A stretch of 12,704 nucleotides of DNA from Deltaproteobacteria bacterium (GCA_030627405.1 DAOUSD010000023.1:1-12704), one strand, 5' to 3'; positions 1 through 6,107 are shown, counted from the first letter of the stretch. The notes: generated by a model from the letters alone, not told the origin. Made by a program: numbers and translations.

Positions 1-24
1 GATGTTGAACAGTTTTATCCAAAA

Positions 25-52
25 GCTAACCGCTAATGGCTAAAAGCTAACC
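25..52 (-). repeat. Heptad repeat, NNTTAGC family (left copy)
   Basis: Read on the minus strand this is four tandem 7-bp units, GGTTAGC, TTTTAGC, CATTAGC, GGTTAGC, preceded by TGTGC. A related array lies at 12588-12615 in the opposite orientation and also begins TGTGC followed by GGTTAGC. The two copies therefore bracket the window as inverted repeats about 12.5 kb apart. Only the sequence pattern is seen; no function can be assigned. Confidence 0.7.
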
Positions 53-160
53 GCACAGGTCGAAAAAATGTGTTGGTAATGGCAAAAGAGAAGGGGTCGG
101 GGCGGTAGACATACGTTTTCTGTATTTTGATATTTAAAGCAACCGCCTGTGTTAATAGGT

Positions 161-207
161 TAGGCTGAAGTCACAAAGGCTAAAGCTTCCTGACAGCCTT
201 CAGCCTA
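161..207. repeat. Inverted repeat, CTGAA-word family
   Basis: TAGGCTGAAG (161-170) is matched by its perfect reverse complement CTTCAGCCTA (198-207), giving a 10-bp stem around a 27-base loop. The right arm and its flank (198-216) match, with two mismatches, the reverse complement of the end of phoR and the following bases (2950-2968). It may be a REP-like element or a transcriptional hairpin; no T-tract follows. Confidence 0.6.
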
Positions 208-222
208 TTCACCTTAATGCCC

Positions 223-237
223 TGAGCGAACCCTAAG
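223..237. repeat. Dispersed 15-bp repeat (left copy)
   Basis: TGAGCGAACCCTAAG here is the reverse complement, with one mismatch in 15, of 6023-6037 in the gap between the first HMA-like gene and the DUF5132-like gene. It is a short dispersed repeat of unknown role. The rest of the 484-base leader holds no credible gene. Confidence 0.5.
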
Positions 238-279
238 TTTTGTGTGATAGCGCATGATTTGCTCCTAATAGCCCTCCAC

Positions 280-292
280 CTTCAGTCTATTC
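280..292. repeat. 13-bp inverted repeat flanking phoBR (left arm)
   Basis: CTTCAGTCTATTC is the exact reverse complement of 2956-2968 (GAATAGACTGAAG), which begins inside the last codons of phoR. The phoBR operon is thus bracketed by perfect 13-bp inverted repeats belonging to the CTGAA-word family. Confidence 0.6.
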
Positions 293-329
293 GTTCGAGT
301 AGTTACAAAATTTAGATGCAAACAGTATT

Positions 330-369
330 CTTAACAAAAACTAATATTATACTAACATTATGTTAATAT
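330..369 (+). promoter_or_regulatory. Pho-box array upstream of phoB
   Basis: Four 7-bp units, CTTAACA, CTAATAT, CTAACAT and TTAATAT, start at 330, 341, 352 and 363, exactly 11 bp apart with 4-bp spacers. This is the geometry of PhoB/PhoP binding sites (E. coli Pho box: 7-bp repeats with 4-bp AT-rich spacers; B. subtilis TT(A/C/T)ACA repeats with 11-bp period). A TATAAAT at 367-373 may be the -10. It implies that phoB autoregulates its own operon, as is common for phoB. Confidence 0.8.
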
Positions 370-484
370 AAATAGTGCCTGAATGAAAACTGCTAATTTT
401 CCCAATTTCTGCGTCAGCCCTAAATTTCCAATTTTGACGTTTCATGAACGCTTACGAATTTATAATTTTTAAAAGGAAAAAACT

Positions 485-1180
485 ATGGCAAAAGAAAGAA
501 TACTTGTTGTAGATGACGAAGAAGATATACTTGAGTTGGTAAGATATAATCTTGCCAGAGAAGGCTACCAACTATTTAGCGCATCTTCCGGTGAGAAATG
601 TCTTCAAAAGGCTGCCTTAGAAAAGCCGGATCTTATAGTCCTGGATCTTATGCTTCCTGGAATAGACGGACTCGAAGTTACTAAAATCTTGAAAAGTGAT
701 TCTAAGACGTTACATATCCCAATCATTATGTTAACGGCAAAAGGAGAGGAGGCGGATATCGTTACTGGTTTGGAACTTGGAGCTGACGACTACATAACCA
801 AGCCTTTCAGCCCCAGAATTTTAATTGCAAGAGTACGTGCCGTTATCCGCAGGAAAAAGAAGGAGGAGGTTGATGATGATATGTCGGTTATTCAAGTACA
901 CGATATTGTAATTAATCCTCACAAGCGAGAGATCCTTGCAAATGGAAAACTTGTTGATTTGACATTTACTGAGTTCCAGATACTTTATTATCTTTTAAAG
1001 AAACCCGGGTGGGTTTTTACTCGTTTTCAGATTGTTGATGCGGTTCGTGGAGATGATTACCCGGTTACGGATAGATCTGTTGATGTTCAGATTGTTGGAC
1101 TGCGGAAAAAACTCGGCTCCTGTGGCAGATACATAGAAACTGTAAGAGGAGTAGGATACAGGTTTAGGGAAAATCCATGA
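485..1180 (+). CDS. phoB: Phosphate regulon response regulator PhoB (OmpR family)
   Basis: A 231-residue OmpR/PhoB-family transcription factor. The receiver domain (about residues 4-118) shows the acidic pair D10/D11, the phospho-acceptor D54 in the LDLMLPG motif, T84 and the KPF lysine K106. A winged-helix DNA-binding domain follows (about 130-229), with the typical LTFTEFQIL entry, the RSVDVQIVGLRKKLG recognition helix and the ETVRGVGYRF C-terminal hairpin. Length is normal for the family. The ATG is preceded by AAGGA at a spacing of about 7. It overlaps the downstream kinase gene by 4 bases (ATGA), so the two are translationally coupled. When phosphorylated by the partner kinase it should bind the 11-bp repeat arrays found in this window. 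PhoB rather than another OmpR-type regulator is inferred from sequence feel, the partner's architecture and the Pho-like arrays. Confidence 0.9.
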   Translation: MAKERILVVDDEEDILELVRYNLAREGYQLFSASSGEKCLQKAALEKPDLIVLDLMLPGIDGLEVTKILKSDSKTLHIPIIMLTAKGEEADIVTGLELGADDYITKPFSPRILIARVRAVIRRKKKEEVDDDMSVIQVHDIVINPHKREILANGKLVDLTFTEFQILYYLLKKPGWVFTRFQIVDAVRGDDYPVTDRSVDVQIVGLRKKLGSCGRYIETVRGVGYRFRENP

Positions 1181-2961
1181 AAAAAAAGAAACGATTGCTA
1201 TGGCAGTTATATCCTTCTTATCTTCTTATCACACTAATTTCACTTCTTGCTGTAGGCCTTTTTGCATCAAGCGCCTTTAAACGGTTTTTTCTTGAACGGA
1301 CTGTTGAAGACCTGATATCCAGGGCGCATTTACTGGAAAAACAGATGGAAAACCACATTGCACCTCTGGATGAAATGTCGGTCGATTCTATATGTAAGGC
1401 AATTGGCGAGCAGTCATTAACCCGCATTACTGTTATACTTCCTTCAGGGAAAGTAGTCGGTGATTCTGAAGAAGCACCGGAAAATATGAACAACCATGCT
1501 GATCGTTTTGAGGTGGCGGAAGCTTTGCTTGGAAATGTTGGAACCTCTAATAGATACAGCAGTACACTTCGACAAGATATGATGTATCTTGCGATACCAT
1601 TGGAGAAGAATAATGAGGTTATTGCTGTCTTACGTACTTCAATACCGATAACTTCAATAAATGATGAACTGCACTCTATGCAGATTCAGATAGGCTTCGG
1701 ATATTTACTTATAGCGCTTCTTGCTGCCGGAGTCAGCTTGTTTGTTTCTAAGCGTATAAGCAGGCCAATAGAGGAAATGAAAAAAGGCGCGGAGCAATTT
1801 GCTCGCGGTGATTTGGCTTATAAAATGCCTGTTCCTGCTACAGAAGAGATGAGAGGTTTAGCTGAAGCAATGAACCAGATGGCCGCGCAACTGGATGATC
1901 GAATAAAGACAGCAACAAAACAGCGTAACGAGCTTGAAGCCGTCCTTTCAAGTATGGAGGAGGGTGTAATTGCTATTGACAGAGATGAGAAAATCATCAG
2001 TATAAATCAGGCAGCCGCCAGGATGTTTAAAAGCAATCCGTCTGATTTAGAACAGCTAAGCATTCAGGAAGTGATCAGAAACACTGAGCTGCAGAAAATT
2101 GTAAAAAGTGCTCTTGGAAGCGGTGACCACACAGAAGGCGATATCGTTTTTTATCAGGATGAAGAAAGCATTTTGAATGTTCAGACCGCTTCTCTTATAG
2201 ACGAAAATGAAAGATTTATTGGCATACTTATTGTATTGAACGATGTGACCCGGCTAAGACGTCTGGAAAATATGCGGAAAGAATTTGTATCTAACGTTTC
2301 CCATGAAATTAAAACTCCCTTGACGGCAATAAAAGGCTTTGTTGAGACTTTAAGTTGCGGGGCAATGGAAAATCCTGACGAAGCTAAGCGTTTTTTGAAT
2401 ATTATCGAAAAACATGTAAATCGCCTGGTTGCTATAATAGAAGATCTTATGCGCCTTTCAGTAATTGAGCAGAAAGATAAAAATGAAGACATAAAGCTGG
2501 AAAAAGGAAAAATCAGGAGTGTTATTAAAACAGCTATTCAGGTTTGCCAGGCAAAAGCAGAAGCAAAAAAAATAAAAGTCAACCTGATATGTCCTGAAGA
2601 TATTTCAGCCGGAATAGATCCTCCACTTCTTGAACAGGCTGCAGTAAACCTTCTTGATAATGCAATAAAATATAGTGAAGAAGGCGGGTTGATTCAGATT
2701 GAAGCAATTACCACAGATACTGAGGTATGTATAAGTTTTAAGGATTATGGAATCGGAATTCCAAAAGAACATCTTCCCCGTCTTTTTGAAAGATTCTACA
2801 GAGTGGACAAAGCCAGAAGCCGTAAGCTCGGAGGAACAGGACTGGGCCTTGCCATTGTTAAACATATAATACAGGCTCACGGGGGAAACGTAACAGTTGA
2901 GAGTAACCCTGGCAAAGGAAGCAATTTTGTTATTCACCTGCCTAAAATCTCAGGTGAATAG
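1177..2961 (+). CDS. phoR: Phosphate-type sensor histidine kinase PhoR
   Basis: A 594-residue membrane sensor kinase. Segments in order: membrane helix about 9-31, periplasmic sensor region about 32-170, second membrane helix about 171-191, HAMP linker about 191-243, PAS domain about 250-360, HisKA with the H-box FVSNVSHEIKTPLTA (phospho-acceptor H376), and a HATPase_c domain with N-box NLLDNAIKYS (N495), G1 motif DYGIGIP, F-box around 537-541 and G2 motif GGTGLGLAIV. This full extracytoplasmic-HAMP-PAS form is typical of PhoR in Gram-positives and many Desulfobacterota and is larger than the E. coli protein, which lacks the big periplasmic domain. It autophosphorylates and passes phosphate to the overlapping phoB product. 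The stop codon lies at the edge of a dispersed repeat (2956-2968). No pst or phoU genes are in the window. Confidence 0.88.
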   Translation: MKKKKRLLWQLYPSYLLITLISLLAVGLFASSAFKRFFLERTVEDLISRAHLLEKQMENHIAPLDEMSVDSICKAIGEQSLTRITVILPSGKVVGDSEEAPENMNNHADRFEVAEALLGNVGTSNRYSSTLRQDMMYLAIPLEKNNEVIAVLRTSIPITSINDELHSMQIQIGFGYLLIALLAAGVSLFVSKRISRPIEEMKKGAEQFARGDLAYKMPVPATEEMRGLAEAMNQMAAQLDDRIKTATKQRNELEAVLSSMEEGVIAIDRDEKIISINQAAARMFKSNPSDLEQLSIQEVIRNTELQKIVKSALGSGDHTEGDIVFYQDEESILNVQTASLIDENERFIGILIVLNDVTRLRRLENMRKEFVSNVSHEIKTPLTAIKGFVETLSCGAMENPDEAKRFLNIIEKHVNRLVAIIEDLMRLSVIEQKDKNEDIKLEKGKIRSVIKTAIQVCQAKAEAKKIKVNLICPEDISAGIDPPLLEQAAVNLLDNAIKYSEEGGLIQIEAITTDTEVCISFKDYGIGIPKEHLPRLFERFYRVDKARSRKLGGTGLGLAIVKHIIQAHGGNVTVESNPGKGSNFVIHLPKISGE

Positions 2962-2991
2962 ACTGAAGTCTGAAAGCTGAAGCTTTCTGAC
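2961..2991. repeat. CTGAA heptad repeat and hairpin after phoR
   Basis: Starting on the last base of the phoR stop codon are three 7-bp units, GACTGAA, GTCTGAA and AGCTGAA. They run into a hairpin: GTCTGAAAGC (2968-2977), loop TGAA, GCTTTCTGAC (2982-2991), a 10-bp stem with one T-T mismatch. There is no clear T-tract, so it could be a weak terminator or a processing hairpin, or simply a REP-like repeat. Confidence 0.55.
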
Positions 2992-3040
2992 AGGTTTGTC
3001 AATTTTATTAATGGCCAACGCCAGGGTTAACCTGCCGCAT

Positions 3041-3095
3041 TTTTACACAATTATAACAATTCTTTCACACGAATCTCATATTCAGTGTCTATAAT
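3041..3095 (+). promoter_or_regulatory. Pho-box array with TATAAT promoter for the STAS/MBL pair
   Basis: Units TTTTACA, TATAACA, TTTCACA and TCTCATA start at 3041, 3052, 3063 and 3074, exactly 11 bp apart. A perfect TATAAT lies at 3090-3095, 9 bases beyond the last unit, where a PhoB-activated promoter would place its -10. This is the most complete Pho promoter in the window. It is separated from the STAS gene by a 66-bp palindromic element. Confidence 0.8.
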
Positions 3096-3173
3096 CTACG
3101 AACCAATCAAATTCCAACTCATTAGTAATCAAGGATTTACGATAAAGGTTCAATTTTAAATATTAAGACAAAC

Positions 3174-3239
3174 GTAACAGTTCACGGTTTACGGTTGATC
3201 AAAACATAAAACTGTAAACCGACAACCGTGAACTGTTAC
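3174..3239. mobile_element. 66-bp palindromic (REP/MITE-like) element with 8-bp direct repeats
   Basis: The outer arms GTAACAGTTCACGGTT (3174-3189) and AACCGTGAACTGTTAC (3224-3239) are perfect 16-bp reverse complements; the inner part is a less perfect GTTTACG-type heptad repeat. AGACAAAC occurs immediately before (3166-3173) and immediately after (3240-3247), as expected for a target-site duplication. The element lies in the 5' leader of the STAS gene, so the hairpin would be transcribed from the upstream Pho promoter. No coding capacity. Whether it moved by a transposase in trans is unknown. Confidence 0.7.
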
Positions 3240-3266
3240 AGACAAACAAAAGAGGACAAACGAGTT

Positions 3267-3623
3267 ATGAAATATCATATAGTAAAGGACGACGATTTTT
3301 TTATTGTAAAAATTTCAGGTCAACCCAAAAAGAATGAGGCCCTTCAGGTCAAAAGTATCCTTTCCTCTTATCTCAAGGAAAGAGGCATAAGGGTAATTAT
3401 GGATCTCAAGGAGTTAGAAAAGTTTGAACCAATCACCCTCTTGGGAGTTTTAAACGGTATGAGAAAGGAAATTGACCTTTTAGGAGGATGCTTAAAGCTA
3501 TCTTCCTTGAATCCGGAGATACTAAATTATTTTAAGGAAAATCGCATGGATCAGTTCTTTAATATTTATAAGGATGAAGAAGGCGCAAAAAAGAGTGAAT
3601 GGAGCGATTATGGCAAAAGATGA
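3267..3623 (+). CDS. STAS-domain protein (anti-anti-sigma-factor-like)
   Basis: A 118-residue single-domain protein resembling the SpoIIAA/STAS fold: N-terminal strand region, then IRVIMDLKELEKFEPITLLGVL (about residues 41-62), then GGCLKLSSLNPEILNYFKENRMDQFFNIY (73-101). STAS proteins bind anti-sigma kinases or act as regulatory modules. The usual phosphorylatable serine of the D-S-S-G-L loop is replaced by PITLLG, leaving T57 as the only hydroxyl residue there, so phospho-switching is uncertain. ATG 3267 is chosen because AGAGGA (3251-3256) precedes it at a suitable distance; the longer GTG frame at 3228 begins inside a palindromic element. The gene overlaps the following hydrolase gene by 14 bases and lies behind a Pho-type promoter. 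Partner and role are unknown. Confidence 0.75.
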   Translation: MKYHIVKDDDFFIVKISGQPKKNEALQVKSILSSYLKERGIRVIMDLKELEKFEPITLLGVLNGMRKEIDLLGGCLKLSSLNPEILNYFKENRMDQFFNIYKDEEGAKKSEWSDYGKR

Positions 3624-4332
3624 TCAAATTATAGAATTACAGCCCGACATTTTCCGGCTTAAGGGAGAGGGCTCCAGCAGCCACAGCTACCTGATCAGGG
3701 GTGACTACAAAAATATCCTGATTGATTCAGGAGTGGATAAGAATTTCTCAAAATTGCAAAAATCCTTACTTACACTGGGACTCAAGATCAGAGATATAGA
3801 TATAGTAATCAATACCCACGAACACTTTGACCATATTGGAGCCAATCGTTATTTCCAGGATTATTCCCTGATTGCCGCCCATCGCTTTGCGGCTACCAAG
3901 ATTACAGTAGAAGATAGATATGTTACCATGTATAAATCCGGCGATCTTAATGAGCCATCCCTTAAAGTTCATCTCTGGCTGGAAAGTAAGAGTCGATTCA
4001 ACCTGGGCAACTACAGTCTCAATATTATACATACCCCGGGACATACCTCGGGATCGATATGTATCTATGAACCCATTCGGAAAATCCTCTTTACCGGGGA
4101 TACCGTTTTTGCCGGGGGAACACTTTCTTATATTGGTGAATCAGGAAGTGTGGGTGATTATATTGATTCCATCAGCCACCTTGAGACCAGAAAAATAAAC
4201 GAACTCTACCCCGGACACGGAAAGGTTTCAAAGAGTCCGGAAGAGGATATGCGAAAAGCGATCATGAATGCCAGGGCGCTTTTGAGAGATGAGGAGGAAG
4301 TAGAGATTACCGATTTCCGGGAGGTCCCCTAG
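3610..4332 (+). CDS. Metallo-beta-lactamase-fold hydrolase
   Basis: A 240-residue MBL-fold protein of the glyoxalase II-like group. The metal ligands are all visible: H70-E-H72-F-D74-H75 (THEHFDH), H145 in TPGHTSGS, D164 in FTGDTVF, and H203 in YPGHG. The enzyme should bind two metal ions and hydrolyse an ester, thioester or phosphodiester; the substrate cannot be told from sequence. No signal peptide is seen, so it is probably cytoplasmic. ATG 3610 is preferred to the upstream frame start at 3574 because GGAG lies 5 bases before it and homology begins there. It is translationally coupled to the STAS gene and shares its Pho-type promoter, so a phosphorus-scavenging or signalling role is a reasonable inference, not a demonstrated one. 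Confidence 0.85.
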   Translation: MAKDDQIIELQPDIFRLKGEGSSSHSYLIRGDYKNILIDSGVDKNFSKLQKSLLTLGLKIRDIDIVINTHEHFDHIGANRYFQDYSLIAAHRFAATKITVEDRYVTMYKSGDLNEPSLKVHLWLESKSRFNLGNYSLNIIHTPGHTSGSICIYEPIRKILFTGDTVFAGGTLSYIGESGSVGDYIDSISHLETRKINELYPGHGKVSKSPEEDMRKAIMNARALLRDEEEVEITDFREVP

Positions 4333-4383
4333 ATTTTGGCTGAATCCTGACGATTTTCAGCAAGTTCTTTAAAAACTTCTCCC

Positions 4384-4423
4384 AATAACTAAAAATTAAC
4401 GCCCTGTTGATCAAAATCGAACA
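4384..4423 (+). promoter_or_regulatory. Pho-box array upstream of the 4508 gene
   Basis: Units AATAACT, ATTAACG, GTTGATC and TCGAACA start at 4384, 4395, 4406 and 4417, exactly 11 bp apart, with two AAAA spacers. A weaker fifth unit TCATTTA follows in phase at 4428. TATCAT at 4439-4444 is a possible -10. The array lies about 85 bases upstream of the strong ribosome-binding site of the next gene. Confidence 0.7.
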
Positions 4424-4507
4424 ATTCTCATTTACAGATATCATTTGAAAAACACAAAAAATTCCTCATATAGGATCCATTTTTTGGAAAAGAAAAGGAG
4501 GTAAGCT

Positions 4508-4739
4508 GTGAAAAAAATTGTGATTAAAACCAGCCGGCCAGATCCTGATTACAGTTTAATTGCATTGCTCAAAGCTCTGTTCCCTGATTGTGAGATTCAG
4601 ATTGTTTTCAAGGAAGTTGAGACTTTTGAGGATCGTCCGGCAAGTAGGCGGCCAGCCATATATTCCGAATGTGTCCACACTGGAGACCACGACCAAAGGA
4701 GTGCCTGAGGTGCTGGAACGGGTGGACATAAGATGCTAA
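4508..4739 (+). pseudogene. Small hypothetical gene, probably frameshifted
   Basis: GTG 4508 follows a strong AGGAGGT site at a good distance and opens a frame of 66 codons ending at 4708, starting MKKIVIKTSRPDPDYSLIAL. From about residue 45 the residues look unnatural (DRPASRRPAIYSECVHTGDH), while the +1 frame over the same bases reads QPYIPNVSTLETTTKGVPEV and ends at TAA 4737-4739. That second stop overlaps the ATG (4733) of the next gene as ATGCTAA, the usual layout for coupled genes. I therefore infer a gene of about 76 residues broken by a +1 shift somewhere between about 4600 and 4650, or a sequencing error. Without the shift it is a 66-aa protein (4508-4708). No family is recognised. 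It lies behind a Pho-type array. Confidence 0.5.
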
Positions 4740-4906
4740 GACACAAAGTGAGGCTTTGTGCTAAATTGAAAGAGATAGTCCTTATAATTTTTGGACCTTT
4801 TTTAGTAGGCTTAATCATCTTTTGGTTCAAATTCATCAAAGACCGAAACCCTAATGCTGAACTGTTGATTGATCTGTTAAGATGTATCAGTACTGATGAT
4901 AAGTGA
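4733..4906 (+). CDS. Small single-pass membrane protein (paralogue of 5091)
   Basis: A 57-residue ORF. After MLRHKVRLCAK it reads KEIVLIIFGPFLVGLIIFWF, a membrane helix, then a charged segment and AELLIDLLRCISTDDK. The same order, KEI, a hydrophobic helix with LIIF, then LLIDLLR and IST, occurs in the ORF at 5091-5273, so the two are tandem paralogues. ATG 4733 overlaps the end of the inferred frame of the preceding gene; a TTG at 4766 matches the start used by the paralogue and is the alternative (46 aa). The protein is likely an inner-membrane peptide with a cytoplasmic tail of unknown function. Conservation of the two copies is the main evidence that it is a real gene. Confidence 0.65.
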   Translation: MLRHKVRLCAKLKEIVLIIFGPFLVGLIIFWFKFIKDRNPNAELLIDLLRCISTDDK

Positions 4907-5017
4907 TTTGTTCCAAAAATCATGTCCCGCAAAAAAGATTTTATCTCCAGGATCGGTAGAATTCTTGCTGACTTTCTTTAATAGTTCTCACATCACATTT
5001 ATTTCCTGCGACACATC

Positions 5018-5057
5018 TTTAACAAAAAATTAACTTTGGTGTCATCAAAACTTAACA
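5018..5057 (+). promoter_or_regulatory. Pho-box array upstream of the 5091 gene
   Basis: Units TTTAACA, ATTAACT, TGTCATC and CTTAACA start at 5018, 5029, 5040 and 5051, exactly 11 bp apart, with AAAA, TTGG and AAAA spacers. TGCGACA at 5007 is a weaker in-phase unit. TGTCATC resembles the E. coli unit CTGTCAT. A possible -10 (CATTAT/TATCTT) lies at 5064-5072. The array immediately precedes the 60-aa membrane peptide gene. Confidence 0.78.
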
Positions 5058-5090
5058 GAAGCGCATTATCTTTTCAAAAATGGTGAGATA

Positions 5091-5273
5091 TTGAAAGAGA
5101 TACTTTTTATAATTCTTGCGCTTCTTTTCGTGGTGGCTTTGATCATCTTTCGGTTCAGGAGCATTGAGCATCTAACTCCTGAGACTAAGCTGTTGATTGA
5201 TTTATTAAGACATATCAGTACGAATGAAAATGAAGGAATTTCAAGAGAGAGATTAAACCACTTAATTGTTTGA
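5091..5273 (+). CDS. Small single-pass membrane protein (second copy)
   Basis: A 60-residue protein starting at TTG 5091, with GGTGAG at 5082-5087 just upstream. Residues about 3-22 (EILFIILALLFVVALIIF) form one membrane helix. The tail carries LLIDLLRHIST, shared with the paralogue at 4733-4906, and an extra segment ending NHLIV. Initiation at TTG is unusual, but the frame is closed shortly upstream and the paralogue aligns from the same codon. It lies about 33 bases after a four-unit Pho array, so it should be made under phosphate limitation. It could be a small regulator or stabiliser of a membrane complex; nothing in the sequence decides this. Confidence 0.65.
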   Translation: MKEILFIILALLFVVALIIFRFRSIEHLTPETKLLIDLLRHISTNENEGISRERLNHLIV

Positions 5274-5286
5274 AGGATTGCGGATT

Positions 5287-5485
5287 ATGAAAAAGAGATG
5301 TGTACTGGTCATTGGGCACAGTGCTCGGATAGAGATGCGGTCTGTTCCGCTGTAAGAACCACCTGGATAAAAGCCGGCTGTATGTTCCTTGCCGTGCCGG
5401 CGCATTGAATGAGGAAACGATCTTTATCCTTGAAAGGTTTAACTTGGAGACACCCCTACAATTTTTGAATCTGACAGAAATTTAA
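5287..5485 (+). pseudogene. Decayed ORF, faintly like a low-molecular-weight phosphatase/ArsC
   Basis: ATG 5287 follows GAAGGA at a good distance but the frame stops after 22 codons (MKKRCVLVIGHSARIEMRSV). Other frames stay open: +2 from 5333 to TAA 5485 reads sensibly (KNHLDKSRLYVPCRAGALNE and onward), and a third frame contains MCTGH near 5298. The pieces recall the start of LMW tyrosine phosphatase/arsenate reductase proteins (VLxLCTGNSARSxM, later RFxVxSAG), but the catalytic CxxxxxR signature is not intact in one frame. I treat it as a remnant with at least two frame disruptions. The similarity is weak and the region may never have been this gene. The rest of the 5274-5602 gap holds a Pho array and a promoter. 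Confidence 0.3.
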
Positions 5486-5526
5486 TGCTGCTTTAACAAA
5501 ACTCTAACATTGGCGTGCGATAAGAT
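5470..5526 (+). promoter_or_regulatory. Pho-box array and promoter of the HMA/ATPase operon
   Basis: Units TCTGACA, TTTAATG, TTTAACA and TCTAACA start at 5470, 5481, 5492 and 5503, exactly 11 bp apart. TAAGAT at 5521-5526 lies 11 bases past the last unit and fits a -10. The first gene of the operon begins at 5603, leaving a leader of roughly 70 bases. The last two units, with spacer AAAC, are the closest to consensus. This places the putative cation-transport operon under PhoB control. Confidence 0.78.
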
Positions 5527-5602
5527 GTTAAATTCAATTGTTTGTGTGTGTGTAATGACGGATAATAGGAGATACCAAAACTCTTAACAAGTGAGGATAA
5601 AT

Positions 5603-5974
5603 ATGGACTATTACATACATAACGTCCCAGGCAGGTTGAGGTTGAGGACACCGCTGGTAAAGGGAAACAGGGCATCGGCAAAACACGTTGAAGGGCTCGT
5701 AAAGCAGTTAAGAGGTGTAGATTCAGCCGATGTTAACACTATCACTGGCAGCGTTGTAGTCCATTATTGCCGGGAAACCATTAGCTCTGATGTCATTTTG
5801 AGCACTCTTGAAAATGAGGGGCTTTTTGACAGTGCAAAGGTCGTCTCCCACGACCGGTACATTCATAAATCGGCTTCAAAAGCAGGGCAAGTGATCGGAA
5901 AGTTCCTGTTCGGAGCCCTTGTAGAAAAGGCCATTGAAAATGCGGGGCTGGCACTTGTAAGGGTCATGATATAA
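5603..5974 (+). CDS. HMA-like (HMA_2-type) domain protein with arginine-rich motif
   Basis: A 123-residue protein. Residues 4-75 look like a heavy-metal-associated-like ferredoxin-fold domain: HNVPGRLRLRTP at the start, a helix, DSADVNTITGSVVVHY, and a helix ending in NEGLF. The CxxC metal pair of true HMA domains is absent; instead there is a GRLRLR motif (10-15). Related starts occur in the 6403 gene (SGRLRIK) and in the ATPase N-terminus (KGRSRYR). The C-terminal 30 residues (AGQVIGKFLFGALVEKAIEN) form an amphipathic or membrane-associating helix. ATG 5603 is chosen over GTG 5591 because GAGG (5593-5596) lies 6 bases before it. First gene behind a Pho-type promoter. Such domains occur with P-type ATPases and, as I recall, in ferrosome clusters; its ligand is unknown. 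Confidence 0.75.
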   Translation: MDYYIHNVPGRLRLRTPLVKGNRASAKHVEGLVKQLRGVDSADVNTITGSVVVHYCRETISSDVILSTLENEGLFDSAKVVSHDRYIHKSASKAGQVIGKFLFGALVEKAIENAGLALVRVMI

Positions 5975-6022
5975 ACAAAACCATTCGGCCATTCGACTCC
6001 GACTCCGCCTGAGGTGGCAGTG

Positions 6023-6070
6023 CTAAGGGTTCGCTCAAAAATAAGTTCGCGTTTTCGCGCGAGCCCTAAG
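6023..6070. repeat. Imperfect hairpin between the HMA-like and DUF5132-like genes
   Basis: CTAAGGGTTCGC (6023-6034) pairs with GCGAGCCCTAAG (6059-6070) in 10 of 12 positions, one further pair being a G-U wobble; an inner CGCG-TTTT-CGCG stem adds a second hairpin. The left arm extended to 6037 matches 223-237 in inverse orientation, 14 of 15. It could attenuate or process the operon transcript, or be a REP-like insertion. Confidence 0.45.
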
Positions 6071-6107
6071 TCCGGATAAATGCAGTACAGTAAAGGAGAG
6101 GTACAAA

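Noticed and set aside
2605..2937. 110-residue minus-strand ORF
   Set aside because: It is antisense to the HATPase domain of phoR and has no upstream ribosome-binding site of note.
2968..2991. Rho-independent terminator after phoR
   Set aside because: The hairpin is good but no T-run follows, and it is part of a dispersed repeat family.
3920..4198. 92-residue plus-strand ORF
   Set aside because: It is a second frame inside the MBL hydrolase, whose metal-binding motifs are intact in the main frame.
4597..4932. 111-residue minus-strand ORF
   Set aside because: It opposes the 4508 and 4733 genes; the plus-strand frames have a strong RBS and a paralogue, this one has neither.
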